Shown: positions 16,897 to 26,327, numbered from the stretch's first letter. The stretch: 64,000 nt of DNA from Chryseobacterium pennipullorum (GCF_003384725.1 NZ_QNVV01000002.1:124001-188000), one strand, 5' to 3'. Notes: generated by a model from the letters alone, not told the origin. Translations and numbers: made by a program.

Positions 16897-19407
16897 CTAT
16901 TTGAAATTTTCAATAGCTTTATTTAATACATCAATCTGTTTATTGATGCTTGCTGCTTTTTGAGGGTTCTGTTTGAGAAGTTCCATTTTTTTGCTTAAGC
17001 CATCTTTCAGCATCTGAACCACCATCATTTTTGCCTGAGGATTATCCCCCATCTGATTTTTTGCATATCCTACGATTTTGGTTATACTTTCTGTCGCTTT
17101 CAGGTTATCGGAAGACATAATCCAATTGAAGCCTTCTTCAGCAGATTTCCCCAATTCCGGATTTTGGAATTTAATGAATGGGTAAAATGCAGCCAAGGGC
17201 GCAATATTTGACATCTGGGAAGTCACCTTATTCTTTACAATTACCGGAAGGAGCTGTGCTTGAAGCTCATCAGAAGCGCCTTCCAGGTCAATCTTATCTG
17301 CGAGAGAATTTGCTTTTGAAGGATCGATGGCCAAAACAGCACTTAAGGAATTTCCTTTAACAGCATTGGATACAGCGTTCACTCCTTTTTCAAAAAGTGG
17401 AAGATATTTTTTATCCTTTGTTTTTGCTAAAGCAGCAATGGCAGCAGCCTGAGTTAAGGTTTTGGGATCATTGGCAGCAATCTTTTCAACTTCAGAGCTT
17501 AAGGCTTTCATCTGCTCTGCATGAGTCAGATCAATCAGCTCCAGTGCTTTTATTCTTACTCTAAAGAAAGGATCTTTCAGGGCCGCAGCCAGTAATTTTA
17601 CCACTGCAGGGCTTTTTCCGGTCTGATCTTTTATTCCTTCCAGGGCACGGTATCTGCTTTTGAATTCTTTAGAACCGGTAAACTGCATTAGGTTCTGTTC
17701 CGGAGTTTTTGTATCAGCGATTTCAGCAAGCAAGACTCCATCTGCATTGATATTTACCAAGTCAGGTGTTTTGGAAACATCAAAACTGAATGTATTTTTG
17801 GCCTGGGCATTTACCCACACGTTATATCTTTTAGGCTTTCCATTATCATATACATCAATGGCCAATGGGAACTCAAACGGCTGATCCTGAGTCTGGCTGA
17901 TCGTGACTGAAACCTGCTTTTTTACAGGCTCAAAGGTAAAGGAAGAATTGATTTTCGGATTTCCATTTCCAAAGTACCATTGATTGAAGAACCAGTTCAG
18001 GTCTTTTCCAGATACTTTTTCAAAGGAAAGTCTCAGCTGGTGGGCTTCGGCATTCTGGTATTCATTCGTTTTGAGATAATCATTCATTCCGGCAAAGAAG
18101 GCATCATCTCCAAGATAATTTCTGAGCATATTCAAAATGCCGCCTCCTTTCTGATAGGTCACCAGGTCAAAAACATCTTCACGGGATTCATAATTAAAAC
18201 GTACCAGGTTTTTCTTGAAGTCTGAAGGATTGTGGATATACATATTCACATCTGTCATCAGATGATAGTCTGCCTGATCTTTTCCGTATTTATGTTCATT
18301 CCAAAGGTATTCGGAATAGTTGGCGAAGGATTCATTAACGGTAAGATTACTCCAGCTTTCTGCCGTAACCAAATCTCCAAACCAGTGATGGAATAATTCA
18401 TGAGCGATGGTGTCTTCCCATTTATTTTCATCAATAAGCTGTCCTGGTTTCTGAAGAATGTCGCTGCCGTGAAGAGTAGCTGTTGTATTTTCCATGGCAC
18501 CGCTTACATAATTTCTGCCGGAAATCTGTGCATATTTTGCCCATGGATAGTCGTAATTCATTTTTTTTGAGAAAAAATCAATCATTTCCGGAGTATTTCC
18601 ATAGATCTGTTTGGCATACGGCTCAAATTCCTTTTCAATATAATAGTCTACCGGAATATTCTTCCATTTATCCTTTACGATAGCATACTCTCCCACTCCC
18701 ATAAAGAAAAGGTAAGTGGAATGTCTTTTGTCCATTACCCAATGATCCGTTCTAAGCCCGTTGGATTCTTTCTGAGAATTTTTCAACACTCCGTTCGAAA
18801 GCGTTACATATCTGTCAGGAACGGTCATGTAGATTTCCTGAGTTGTTTTCTGGTTGGGTTTATCAATGGTAGGAAACCATGCAGATGATGATTCTGTTTC
18901 CCCTTGCGTCCAGATCTGGGTTGGCATATCAGGTTCTGTTCCCTGTGCATTGATGAAATAGAGTCCTTTAGCATCATTTATAGCCATGCTTCCCTGTTGT
19001 TTCACCTCATTCGGGCGCGAGGTGTACTTGATATAAACAGTATAATCCTGGTTTTTCTGATAGGTTTTATCCAGTGCAATTTTCAGGATATCATTATTAT
19101 ATTCATATTTCAGAGGAGATTTTTTGCCATTGTTATCAAGCGCTACCTCATGAATCAGCATTGCTTTTGCATCCAGTATCAATTCATTGGCAGGATAAAA
19201 ATAAGGTGAGGCCGTTAGCCATTCTTCCCCATTCATCTGCTCCTTCTGGTAATCAAAATTTACTTTCAGCTTGGTGTGTTTCAGCTCCGTTACTTTGGTA
19301 TGAGTTGCTCTGTATACTTTCTCTCTCCCTGAAGTGTCGGTCTGTGCTGATAGCTGGGCAGAAAATAATACTCCCAGTATTGCAATGGATAAAATGGCCT
19401 TTCTCAT
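16897..19407 (-). CDS. M1-family zinc aminopeptidase, exported
   Basis: Aminopeptidase N-like metallopeptidase that removes N-terminal residues from peptides, probably in the periplasm or at the cell surface. It has a Sec signal peptide (about residues 1-21, ending LSAQ). The N-terminal beta domain carries the substrate-anchoring GAMEN motif. The zinc site is His336-Glu337-x-x-His340 with Glu359 18 residues later. The C-terminal third looks like helical HEAT-type repeats. At 836 residues it is full length. A 72-codon gene on the same strand ends 23 bases upstream of its start, so the two are probably cotranscribed. Confidence 0.93.
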   Translation of the reverse strand: MRKAILSIAILGVLFSAQLSAQTDTSGREKVYRATHTKVTELKHTKLKVNFDYQKEQMNGEEWLTASPYFYPANELILDAKAMLIHEVALDNNGKKSPLKYEYNNDILKIALDKTYQKNQDYTVYIKYTSRPNEVKQQGSMAINDAKGLYFINAQGTEPDMPTQIWTQGETESSSAWFPTIDKPNQKTTQEIYMTVPDRYVTLSNGVLKNSQKESNGLRTDHWVMDKRHSTYLFFMGVGEYAIVKDKWKNIPVDYYIEKEFEPYAKQIYGNTPEMIDFFSKKMNYDYPWAKYAQISGRNYVSGAMENTTATLHGSDILQKPGQLIDENKWEDTIAHELFHHWFGDLVTAESWSNLTVNESFANYSEYLWNEHKYGKDQADYHLMTDVNMYIHNPSDFKKNLVRFNYESREDVFDLVTYQKGGGILNMLRNYLGDDAFFAGMNDYLKTNEYQNAEAHQLRLSFEKVSGKDLNWFFNQWYFGNGNPKINSSFTFEPVKKQVSVTISQTQDQPFEFPLAIDVYDNGKPKRYNVWVNAQAKNTFSFDVSKTPDLVNINADGVLLAEIADTKTPEQNLMQFTGSKEFKSRYRALEGIKDQTGKSPAVVKLLAAALKDPFFRVRIKALELIDLTHAEQMKALSSEVEKIAANDPKTLTQAAAIAALAKTKDKKYLPLFEKGVNAVSNAVKGNSLSAVLAIDPSKANSLADKIDLEGASDELQAQLLPVIVKNKVTSQMSNIAPLAAFYPFIKFQNPELGKSAEEGFNWIMSSDNLKATESITKIVGYAKNQMGDNPQAKMMVVQMLKDGLSKKMELLKQNPQKAASINKQIDVLNKAIENFK

Positions 19408-19430
19408 CGGTCTTCTTTATTTTTTTAGAA

Positions 19431-19649
19431 TTATTTTTTTATGATGATTTCAAAAATATCATTCACTAAGGTTTCGTAGTCGCCTGTTTTCAGCTGCTCT
19501 TTTGTTTTCGCAAAAGCTTTTTTAAGCTCACTTTCCGGGTTTTCATCATCGATGATCTCTGCGGAAGCAACCCCTTTTAGCTGAAGCACTGTATTTTTAA
19601 GAACTTCCAGGTCTGTCTTTTCTTCAATATTTATTTTTAGATACTTCAT
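19431..19649 (-). CDS. Small conserved-looking hypothetical protein
   Basis: 72-residue acidic protein with no signal peptide or membrane segment. The predicted pattern is beta-alpha-beta then helix: MKYLKINIEEKTDLEVLKNT, a KGVASAEIIDDE strand, then Lys/Glu-rich helices. The first half resembles heavy-metal-associated-like ferredoxin folds but lacks their CxxC. It lies just upstream of the M1 peptidase gene on the same strand. Protein-like composition and operon position support a real gene; function unknown. Confidence 0.65.
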   Translation of the reverse strand: MKYLKINIEEKTDLEVLKNTVLQLKGVASAEIIDDENPESELKKAFAKTKEQLKTGDYETLVNDIFEIIIKK

Positions 19650-20049
19650 GATTTACTTTTATACCTACTGTTCATCACCGGTTTTGATACCGATGTGAAT
19701 TCGAAAATGTTATTCTTCCAAATTTAAAACTTATTTTAGAAACAATCTTCGTTGAATCCGGGTAAAAACAAGATTTTTAATTAAAAAAACTGAAAAAACA
19801 ATATAAAGATTCACAGTGGGTGCAAGATGGTATCGCCTATGAAGTATTGAGAACTAGAAGGGAAATAATAAGTATCAAAAGTTTTTGCAAAGACCAGTGC
19901 TGGTGAAGCAGATCCTGGAACGATGTTATATTTCCACAGCTTATGGAATCAAAATACCATAAGTAGAGACTGAGAAGAAAAACACTCAGTCTGGATCATC
20001 AGGATAGAAAACAGTAATTACAAAAGATATGAGAAAAGCTTTTCTGATA
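19650..20049. other. 400-base gap with two adjacent hairpins and possible gene remnant
   Basis: Two back-to-back inverted repeats, CTTATGG-N10-CCATAAG (19940-19963) and AGACTGAG-N10-CTCAGTCT (19967-19992), each have 10-base loops. Open frames without start codons cover about 19790-19906 on both strands, but neither resembles a family I know. It could be a decayed gene or a structured transcript. Confidence 0.35.
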
Positions 20050-20844
20050 TCAGATCGCTACGGGAGCCTTTATGCCCGGATGCGGATCATAGTTTTCCAA
20101 TGTAAAATCTTCAAAATTGAAATCAAAAATATCTTTTACATCCGGATTGAGCTTCATCGTTGGAAGCGGTCTTGTATCTCTTGAAAGCTGTCTGTTGACC
20201 TGCTCAAAATGATTATTGTAGATATGTACATCTCCAAAACTGTGCACATAATCTCCTACTTCAAGATCACACACCTGCGCGACCATCATCAGCAACAACG
20301 CATAACTTGCAATATTGAACGGAACACCAAGGAACACATCTGCACTTCTCTGATAGAGTTGCAGCGATAATTTTCCATCCGCAACATAAAACTGGAATAA
20401 CGCATGACATGGTGCCAATGCCATATTGGGAATTTCAGCAACATTCCAGGCAGAGACGATCAGCCTTCTGGAATCGGGATTTTTTTTAATCTGGTCTATA
20501 ACCTCTGTAATCTGGTCTACCACTTTTCCGTCTGCTCCATGCCAGCTTCTCCACTGAGCTCCATATACAGGTCCCAGATCGCCATTTTCATCAGCCCATT
20601 CATCCCAGATGCTTACTCCGTTATCATTGAGGTAACTGATGTTGGTATCTCCTTTCAAAAACCAAAGCAATTCGTAAATGATGGATTTGAGATGCACCTT
20701 CTTTGTAGTCACCAGAGGAAAACCTTTTGACAAATCATATCTCAGCTGATAACCGAACACACTCCTTGTTCCGGTGCCTGTTCTATCGGTTTTATCTGTT
20801 CCGTTGTCTAAAATATGCTGTAAAAGTTCCAGGTAATTTTGCAT
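20050..20844 (-). CDS. thyA: Thymidylate synthase
   Basis: Makes dTMP from dUMP with methylenetetrahydrofolate. The product is 264 residues, the same as E. coli ThyA, when started at [16 protein letters not shown] longer frame would add 25 unlikely residues. Visible motifs are [11 protein letters not shown] near the N-terminus, the nucleophile Cys146 in [11 protein letters not shown], the dUMP-binding [17 protein letters not shown], and the C-terminal IKAPVAI that closes over the folate. Single-gene unit; no dihydrofolate reductase gene is seen next to it. Confidence 0.97.
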   Translation of the reverse strand: MQNYLELLQHILDNGTDKTDRTGTGTRSVFGYQLRYDLSKGFPLVTTKKVHLKSIIYELLWFLKGDTNISYLNDNGVSIWDEWADENGDLGPVYGAQWRSWHGADGKVVDQITEVIDQIKKNPDSRRLIVSAWNVAEIPNMALAPCHALFQFYVADGKLSLQLYQRSADVFLGVPFNIASYALLLMMVAQVCDLEVGDYVHSFGDVHIYNNHFEQVNRQLSRDTRPLPTMKLNPDVKDIFDFNFEDFTLENYDPHPGIKAPVAI

Positions 20845-20987
20845 TTTGAAGGGAGTTTTGTGGTTCAAATTTACTAAAAACCAGTAAAAAAAACACTCAT
20901 TTTTATGAATGCTTTTCATTGTTTTTTGTTAAATATTTGTAAATCTGACATCTACAGAATATGATATTGCAAATTTACATCGGATTG

Positions 20988-21638
20988 CTACAAGACAATA
21001 ACACTAATGTTTTTACTGTTTCCGTTGATCGATTTTAGCTGGCCAAATTTATTTTTCTCAATAAACTTATCATCCCAGTAATCCAGGCTCACCGGACCAA
21101 ATTTAATCAGCTTTTTGTAATGGCTGTCATCGATGATGTCTTTGGTACCATAGTCTATAGAAATATCGCCAATCGATTTAAGCTTTCCCATTCTGCTGTT
21201 ATCGATAATATCATTGGGAAAGTAATCAACAGACTGATTTCCTATTTTTTTTACTTTGCCGAATTTCTCTTTATTAAAGATGGAATCATCCCAATAATCA
21301 ACAGCAATATCTCCAATACTTTTCAGTTTCCCGTATTTTGCACTGTCTTTGTTCAGGTCATCCCAGTAATCTACTTTGACCCCGCCAATGCTTTTAAGCT
21401 TTCCATATCTGTATTGATCAAAATACTTATCATCATAATATTCTACCTGACCATTGAGATCCGGAGAATGAAAATCGGTAATCAATCCCTCAGCATCTAA
21501 AGTAATGACAAAGCCATCCATACTAAGATTGACAGATTTCAGATCATAAGTTCTTCCGGAAACATTGGCACGCGTCTGCGCCTGAATAAGTACACTGCCC
21601 AATAAAAAAGCAGAAAGAAGTAATTTTTTTATTTTCAT
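20988..21638 (-). CDS. Exported protein with tandem GKLKSIG-xxxxDYWDD repeats
   Basis: 216 residues with a Sec signal peptide (cleavage after about residue 20, IQAQ). After an N-terminal strand-rich part, the body is about six tandem repeats of roughly 24 residues, each built on G-K-L-K-S-I-G, then V/I-x-V-D-Y-W-D-D, then a short D/N/K-rich turn with F/Y. The regular hydrophobic spacing suggests a solenoid or stacked beta structure, periplasmic or on the surface. No enzyme motif. It lies 18 bases after the GreA/B-like gene on the same strand. Function unknown. Confidence 0.75.
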   Translation of the reverse strand: MKIKKLLLSAFLLGSVLIQAQTRANVSGRTYDLKSVNLSMDGFVITLDAEGLITDFHSPDLNGQVEYYDDKYFDQYRYGKLKSIGGVKVDYWDDLNKDSAKYGKLKSIGDIAVDYWDDSIFNKEKFGKVKKIGNQSVDYFPNDIIDNSRMGKLKSIGDISIDYGTKDIIDDSHYKKLIKFGPVSLDYWDDKFIEKNKFGQLKSINGNSKNISVIVL

Positions 21639-21656
21639 CGTTACGTTATTGTTGAT

Positions 21657-22097
21657 TTACCATATATTTTCAATATTCTGGGTCATATTGTTGATGGTAA
21701 ATGTCTCTGCTACTTTCTTGCCAAACATGGCTTTTACCAATGGCGATTCTGCGGACACAGTCATTATCTTCTGCTGGTCAAGAATAATTTCCCCGATGGA
21801 AGCAGAAACATAGAACAAGCCTTTACTGGTCTTCACCAACGCTCCGTTCTGCACCTTTTCAGATGGGTCAGCAGTAATTTTTTGCAAAACAGTCTGCTGA
21901 TTTAAGGTTTCGTTCAATTGTCTCTGTAGATTATTGATCTCCTGCTGAAGCATTTCGCGGCCGGTTTCATATTTGTCTCCCATCGAGCTTTTTGTATCAT
22001 TATTGGAAGCCCGGGTTTCTTCAATAAGGTTTTCAAAATGCTGAATTTTATCCGCGATCTTTGTTTTAATATGATTTAATATTTCCTGTTTGTCCAT
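21657..22097 (-). CDS. GreA/GreB-family transcript-cleavage-factor-like protein
   Basis: 146 residues when started at MDKQEILNHIKTKI; the longer frame adds 12 unlikely residues. An N-terminal helical coiled-coil-like part (about 5-80, with EMLQQEINNLQRQL) is followed by a C-terminal beta domain (GALVKTSKGLFYVSASIG, then SPLVKAMFGKKVAETF) characteristic of GreA/GreB C-terminal domains. The family binds the RNA polymerase secondary channel. This diverged member may be an anti-backtracking factor or a polymerase regulator. No neighbour explains its role. Confidence 0.7.
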   Translation of the reverse strand: MDKQEILNHIKTKIADKIQHFENLIEETRASNNDTKSSMGDKYETGREMLQQEINNLQRQLNETLNQQTVLQKITADPSEKVQNGALVKTSKGLFYVSASIGEIILDQQKIMTVSAESPLVKAMFGKKVAETFTINNMTQNIENIW

Positions 22098-22230
22098 TGT
22101 AATGTTGAATTTTATTGAGACTGGAAACGTCACCCGCCGAATCTATAATTTTGCCCCCATATCAGAGGGCAATAAGATATCATTTAAAGTGAGTGTTTAC
22201 GCTCCTGTTCGAGCCTGACTGTAGCCGGTA

Positions 22231-23580
22231 TCACTTTTCAAATACCGCGTAATCTGAAACTTTGAAATTGAAGTCTTTTCCTGTATTGAAATCTCTTTTC
22301 GTTTTATCAAAAACATTTCTGAAGGTTCCTGACAAGTGTTCATCTTCAATGCTAAAGTTAATAGGTTCTTTTGACATATTCAGGACAACAAGCACTTCGT
22401 TTGCTCCGTTTTTTCTTACATAAGAAAGAATTTTATCATTAGCAGTGGTATTCAGCAGATACGTTGTGACATTAGAATCTCCCCCTCTTAAAGCAGGGTT
22501 TGAGGCTTTCAGATTCAATAATGTTTTATAAAAATCTGCAACCTGATAAGTACGGGTCCATTTAATCGCATCTTTCTCGAAAAATTCAAGTCTTTTCATA
22601 TTGGGAAGCTCCTGACCTGAATACAACAGGGGAACTCCATTCCATGTCGCTGAAAATACGGCCATTGGCTTTGCAATCACCGCATATTTTTCATATTCTG
22701 TGCCATTCCAGGAGTTTTCATCATGATTGGAGGTGAACCATGCTCTCATAGAACCGTCACCTATATTAGAATACTTTAGCAGCAGGTCCCTGAGCTCCTG
22801 TAGGGGTTCGTTTTTCTTATAATAATCGGCTGATTTGTGCATCCACTTCCATGAGTAGCTCGCATCAAATACTTTTCCATATTCTGGGCTTTCCAGCTCA
22901 TCAAACTCACCCAGCCAGAAAAGAGGCTTTACTTTCTCTACCTCGGGACGAGCCTGTTCCCAGAAATCAACTTCTACCCATGAGGCAAGATCACATCTGA
23001 ATCCATCAATATTGGTTTCCTGCACCCAGAATTTCATGGCTTCAATCATCGCCTGTCGCATCTCCTGGTTTTTATAGTCCAGTTCGATGATATCATCCAT
23101 TCCCGATGCGATATGGAATTTACCATCTGCATCTTTCAGGTAAAATTCAGGATGGGTTTTTGTCCACACATGATCCCAGCCGGTGTGATTGGCCACCCAA
23201 TCGATAATGACATGGAAGCCCAGTCTGTGTGCCTCATTCACCATATCTTTGAAATCCTGTAAAGTTCCGAATTCCGGGTTGATGGAGGTATAATCTGCTG
23301 CCGCGTAAGGGCTTCCCAGACTTCCTTTTTTATTCTGCTGGGCTATCGGAGTGATGGGCATAAACCAAAGGGTTCTGACTCCCATAGATTTCAGGCGGGG
23401 CATTTCTTTAGCGAATGCTTTGAAAGTTCCTTCCTGAGTATATTGTCTGATATTGACTTCGTAAATATTAGTCGTATGTTTCCATTCTTTTGGCAGTTCT
23501 GTCATCTTCCCTGTTTTTTTTTGAGTGGTACAGGAAACAATTCCCAGACCAATTACAGCTAATAAAATTAATTTTCTCAT
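22231..23580 (-). CDS. GH13 alpha-amylase-family lipoprotein
   Basis: Secreted glycoside hydrolase acting on alpha-glucans or related oligosaccharides. The start at MRKLILLAVIGLGIVSC gives a lipoprotein signal with lipobox Cys17; the longer frame adds 50 unlikely residues. GH13 motifs are DWVANHTG (region I), GFRCDLAS with the nucleophile Asp197 (region II), FWLGEFDE with acid/base Glu225 (region III), and TSNHDENSW (region IV). A C-terminal beta domain follows. At 449 residues it is compact. It is not in an operon with either susCD pair, so a link to them is only possible. Confidence 0.93.
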   Translation of the reverse strand: MRKLILLAVIGLGIVSCTTQKKTGKMTELPKEWKHTTNIYEVNIRQYTQEGTFKAFAKEMPRLKSMGVRTLWFMPITPIAQQNKKGSLGSPYAAADYTSINPEFGTLQDFKDMVNEAHRLGFHVIIDWVANHTGWDHVWTKTHPEFYLKDADGKFHIASGMDDIIELDYKNQEMRQAMIEAMKFWVQETNIDGFRCDLASWVEVDFWEQARPEVEKVKPLFWLGEFDELESPEYGKVFDASYSWKWMHKSADYYKKNEPLQELRDLLLKYSNIGDGSMRAWFTSNHDENSWNGTEYEKYAVIAKPMAVFSATWNGVPLLYSGQELPNMKRLEFFEKDAIKWTRTYQVADFYKTLLNLKASNPALRGGDSNVTTYLLNTTANDKILSYVRKNGANEVLVVLNMSKEPINFSIEDEHLSGTFRNVFDKTKRDFNTGKDFNFKVSDYAVFEK

Positions 23581-23802
23581 TAATCTATTTTTAACAAAAA
23601 TAAGGATTGTTTTTGGGGCAGAAAGGATAATGGAGTGAAAAAGGGATATAAACCGGGAAAGTAAGGAAGTTTTATTGTTGTTTTTTGTATGGAGACTTAC
23701 CCTGAAGCAAAAATTCACGACTGGAGTCATCTGCTCAATGACTATCCATTTCTGAAGTATTAATCATTCTCCGTTTTTGTCTATTTTTCTCCTTGAACAA
23801 AA

Positions 23803-23826
23803 AGCCCCGGATTAAAAATCTGGGGC
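23803..23826 (-). terminator. Terminator after the pRiA4b ORF-3-like gene
   Basis: Stem AGCCCCGGATT / AATCTGGGGCT (one mismatch) with an AAA centre, 21 bases after the minus-strand stop. A run of A on the plus side gives T residues on the minus strand. Confidence 0.7.
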
Positions 23827-23847
23827 TCTCTGTTTTATTTCTGCTGA

Positions 23848-24435
23848 CTATCTTTCGTCATCATTATCGTCCTCATCGTCAAAGACATCGTCATTGTAAT
23901 CTTCTTCTTCCTCATCGTCGAAACTGTCATCTTCATCTGAAAAGTTTCCTCCTGCACCGAAATCATCTTCAAAACCGAACTCATCATCTACCAATGGCAT
24001 TGCTGATTTCTTTTTAGATCCTCCGTTTTTACTTGGTGCTTTCAATGGAACATTCCCAAAGCGGTACACCGTAATCGGGTAGTTCACTCCTTTGGTCTCT
24101 TCAATAACTTCTACAAGCTCACAAAAGAATTCCCAAAGATCAAGAAGCCCGTACTGAAACTGAGCTTTGTCGCCTACATTGGCAAAAGCTTCATCAATGT
24201 AGACATCTGACATAATCTCGCCATCACCATCATCACTCATATCTTCCAATGGGACACTTTTTATGATCGTTCCGTCATCTTCTAACAGATTAAAAGTAGA
24301 CAGCTCATCTCCCTGAAGACTGAATGCACTTTTAATTCCTAAATGTAAGTTCCATAACGTTTGTTTTCCCTTAACTTCAATATCACGGAAAATATCCTCT
24401 TTCGCATCTAATATTACGCGGATTTTGTAAACCAT
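23848..24435 (-). CDS. Plasmid pRiA4b ORF-3-like family protein with acidic tail
   Basis: 195-residue cytosolic protein. Residues 1-130 fit the pRiA4b ORF-3 family (PF07929, also annotated as IS1096 passenger TnpR-like): VYKIRVILDAKEDIFRDIEV, then TLWNLHLGIKSAF and the F-L-L-E-D-D segment. The last 50 residues are almost entirely Asp/Glu with Ser, Phe and Asn, a low-complexity acidic tail. No transposase or other mobile gene lies nearby, so this is a resident housekeeping-type copy. Role unknown. Confidence 0.75.
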   Translation of the reverse strand: MVYKIRVILDAKEDIFRDIEVKGKQTLWNLHLGIKSAFSLQGDELSTFNLLEDDGTIIKSVPLEDMSDDGDGEIMSDVYIDEAFANVGDKAQFQYGLLDLWEFFCELVEVIEETKGVNYPITVYRFGNVPLKAPSKNGGSKKKSAMPLVDDEFGFEDDFGAGGNFSDEDDSFDDEEEEDYNDDVFDDEDDNDDER

Positions 24436-24569
24436 ATCAGTTTCTTAAATTACTTTTTTGCCTTTATAATTATGATAAATCTCTGGTGCAAATATATAAT
24501 AAATGACATGTGACAAAAAAATATTTCAGGATTTTTTAAAATATTTTTTTTTCTTACATTTTGCCGGAA

Positions 24570-25601
24570 TTATTTACTTTTTTCGAGCATAAAACTAAAC
24601 TTCGTTCCTTCAAGATAAACACTTTCCACTGTAATGTTTTCATTATGTGCCTCAAGGATATGTTTCACGATAGCAAGCCCCAATCCTGAGCCGCCTTCTC
24701 TTCTGCTTCTGCTGGTCTCCACCCGATAAAAACGTTCAAAGATTCTCGGAAGAATTTCAGATTTGATGCCCATACCATTATCTATCACTTCTATCAGGAC
24801 TTTATTTTTTAAGACACTGGTCTTTACACTCACTTTTGCTTCCTGTCTGTTTGCATAATGGATCGCATTAGAGATCAGATTGATAAAAACCTGGGAGATC
24901 TTCTGTTTGTCAGCCTCTACAAAAATCTGAGGATGAAGGGTCTGGATCTGTAATGTTGTATTGTGCTTCTCTGCTTCAAGATCGAGCAGATCAAAGATCT
25001 CTTTGATTAAAAGATTGACATCAAATTTTGAAACGGTAAGGTTGATTTCTCCGGCCTCCAGTCGGTTGATCATATCCAGGTCGGTCACAATCGCAATAAG
25101 CCGTTCTACAGATTTATCAATACGCTCCAGATATTTATCTCTGATGGTAAGATTGTCTACTCCGCCGTCTCTCAGCGTTTCTACATATCCCTGGATAGAA
25201 AATAGCGGAGTCTTCAGCTCGTGGGAAACGTTTCCGATGTATTCTTTACGGTAACTCTCCATTTCTTTCATCATATCGATTTCCGTCACTTTCTGCTGGT
25301 TGAGGTCTGAGAATCTTTCACCCAGCTCCTTGATGGTTATATTTTCATCATTCGCATGAACGATTCCCTGAGGAAGAATTCCTGAAAGGCCTTTTACCTG
25401 CTTTCTTCCGTAATAGTTGAAAAGCAGCTCCAGTACCACACAGTTGATGATGAAAATAAGAACAATACAGATGAAAAAACCTATTTTAAAGGAAGGTGTT
25501 TCATAATAAATATCTTTTAGTGAATCAAAAATGACTACTAAAAATAGCATAACCAGGGTCAGCAGACACGAGGCAAGGAGGGTGAGTCTGTAAAATTTCA
25601 A
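24570..25601 (-). CDS. Membrane sensor histidine kinase, PhoR-like
   Basis: 343-residue kinase with two N-terminal membrane segments (about 8-26 and 40-62). A short linker leads to the HisKA domain with phospho-acceptor His127 in NVSHELKTPLFSIQGYVETL and to a HATPase domain with N box (INLISNAIHYAN), G1 (VIDNGMGI) and G2 (GGSGLGLAIV) motifs. There is almost no periplasmic sensor, so it senses membrane or internal state or a partner. Downstream of and cotranscribed with the response regulator (48 bases apart). The short two-segment layout resembles Bacteroidota PhoR-type kinases, but the signal is not provable here. Confidence 0.9.
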   Translation of the reverse strand: MKFYRLTLLASCLLTLVMLFLVVIFDSLKDIYYETPSFKIGFFICIVLIFIINCVVLELLFNYYGRKQVKGLSGILPQGIVHANDENITIKELGERFSDLNQQKVTEIDMMKEMESYRKEYIGNVSHELKTPLFSIQGYVETLRDGGVDNLTIRDKYLERIDKSVERLIAIVTDLDMINRLEAGEINLTVSKFDVNLLIKEIFDLLDLEAEKHNTTLQIQTLHPQIFVEADKQKISQVFINLISNAIHYANRQEAKVSVKTSVLKNKVLIEVIDNGMGIKSEILPRIFERFYRVETSRSRREGGSGLGLAIVKHILEAHNENITVESVYLEGTKFSFMLEKSK

Positions 25602-25649
25602 TTTTACAAAGTTTTAAGGATTGAACGTAAAGTTAATATTTTTAACCGA

Positions 25650-26327
25650 TTAAACGATCAGCTTATATCCGATCCCTTTTAAGGTCTGAATGGTATTGAT
25701 TCCTAACTTTTCTCTTAATCTTCTGATGTGAACATCAATGGTTCTTTCTCCTACAATGACATCATTACCCCAGACTTTCTCAAGAATTTCCTCTCTCTTA
25801 AAAACTTTCTCTGTGTTGGAAGCCAGAAGGTAAAGCAAATCGAATTCTTTTTTAGGAAGCAGAAACTGCTGTCCGCTTTTGGAAACCCTGAAATTATCTT
25901 TGTCAATAACCAGATCTCCGATTTCGATGAGCTTGGCATTATCGGAAACCTGAGATGTCAGCTGCAGGAGTGCATTTACTTTTGAAATCAGGATTTTCGG
26001 TTTGATCAGTTTTACAATATAATCATTGGCACCTGCCTGGAAGCCGGCCAATTGTGAAAACTCCTCGCTTCTTGCGGAAAGAAAAACAATCAGTGTTTTC
26101 TGAAGTTCCTTTACCTTACGAAGTTCCTGACAGGTTTCGATACCGTCTTTTTCAGGCATCATGACATCCAGCAGGATCAGGTCCGGGATAATTTCCTTGG
26201 CTTTTTCTATCCCTTCGTTCCCGTTGGTTGCAGTATGGATATCATATCCTTCTTTTTCCAGGTTGTAAGACAGAATCTCTAAAATATCCAGTTCATCGTC
26301 TATTAAGAGTATTTTCTTTTGGCTCAT
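25650..26327 (-). CDS. OmpR/PhoB-family response regulator
   Basis: 225-residue transcription factor: a receiver domain (1-120) with acidic pocket DDE at 10-12 and phospho-acceptor Asp54 in LLDVMMPEKDG, then a winged-helix DNA-binding domain ending in ERTIDVHIRRLREKLG and GIGYKLIV. The conserved switch Lys106 is followed by Leu (VKLIKPK) rather than the usual cis-Pro, a small oddity. Partner of the kinase that follows. It is divergent from a TonB receptor gene, which it may control. Confidence 0.92.
   Translation of the reverse strand: MSQKKILLIDDELDILEILSYNLEKEGYDIHTATNGNEGIEKAKEIIPDLILLDVMMPEKDGIETCQELRKVKELQKTLIVFLSARSEEFSQLAGFQAGANDYIVKLIKPKILISKVNALLQLTSQVSDNAKLIEIGDLVIDKDNFRVSKSGQQFLLPKKEFDLLYLLASNTEKVFKREEILEKVWGNDVIVGERTIDVHIRRLREKLGINTIQTLKGIGYKLIV

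Noticed and set aside
23848..24435. Part of a transposon or IS
   Set aside because: Although the family is also called an IS1096 passenger, no transposase, terminal repeats or target duplications are visible nearby.
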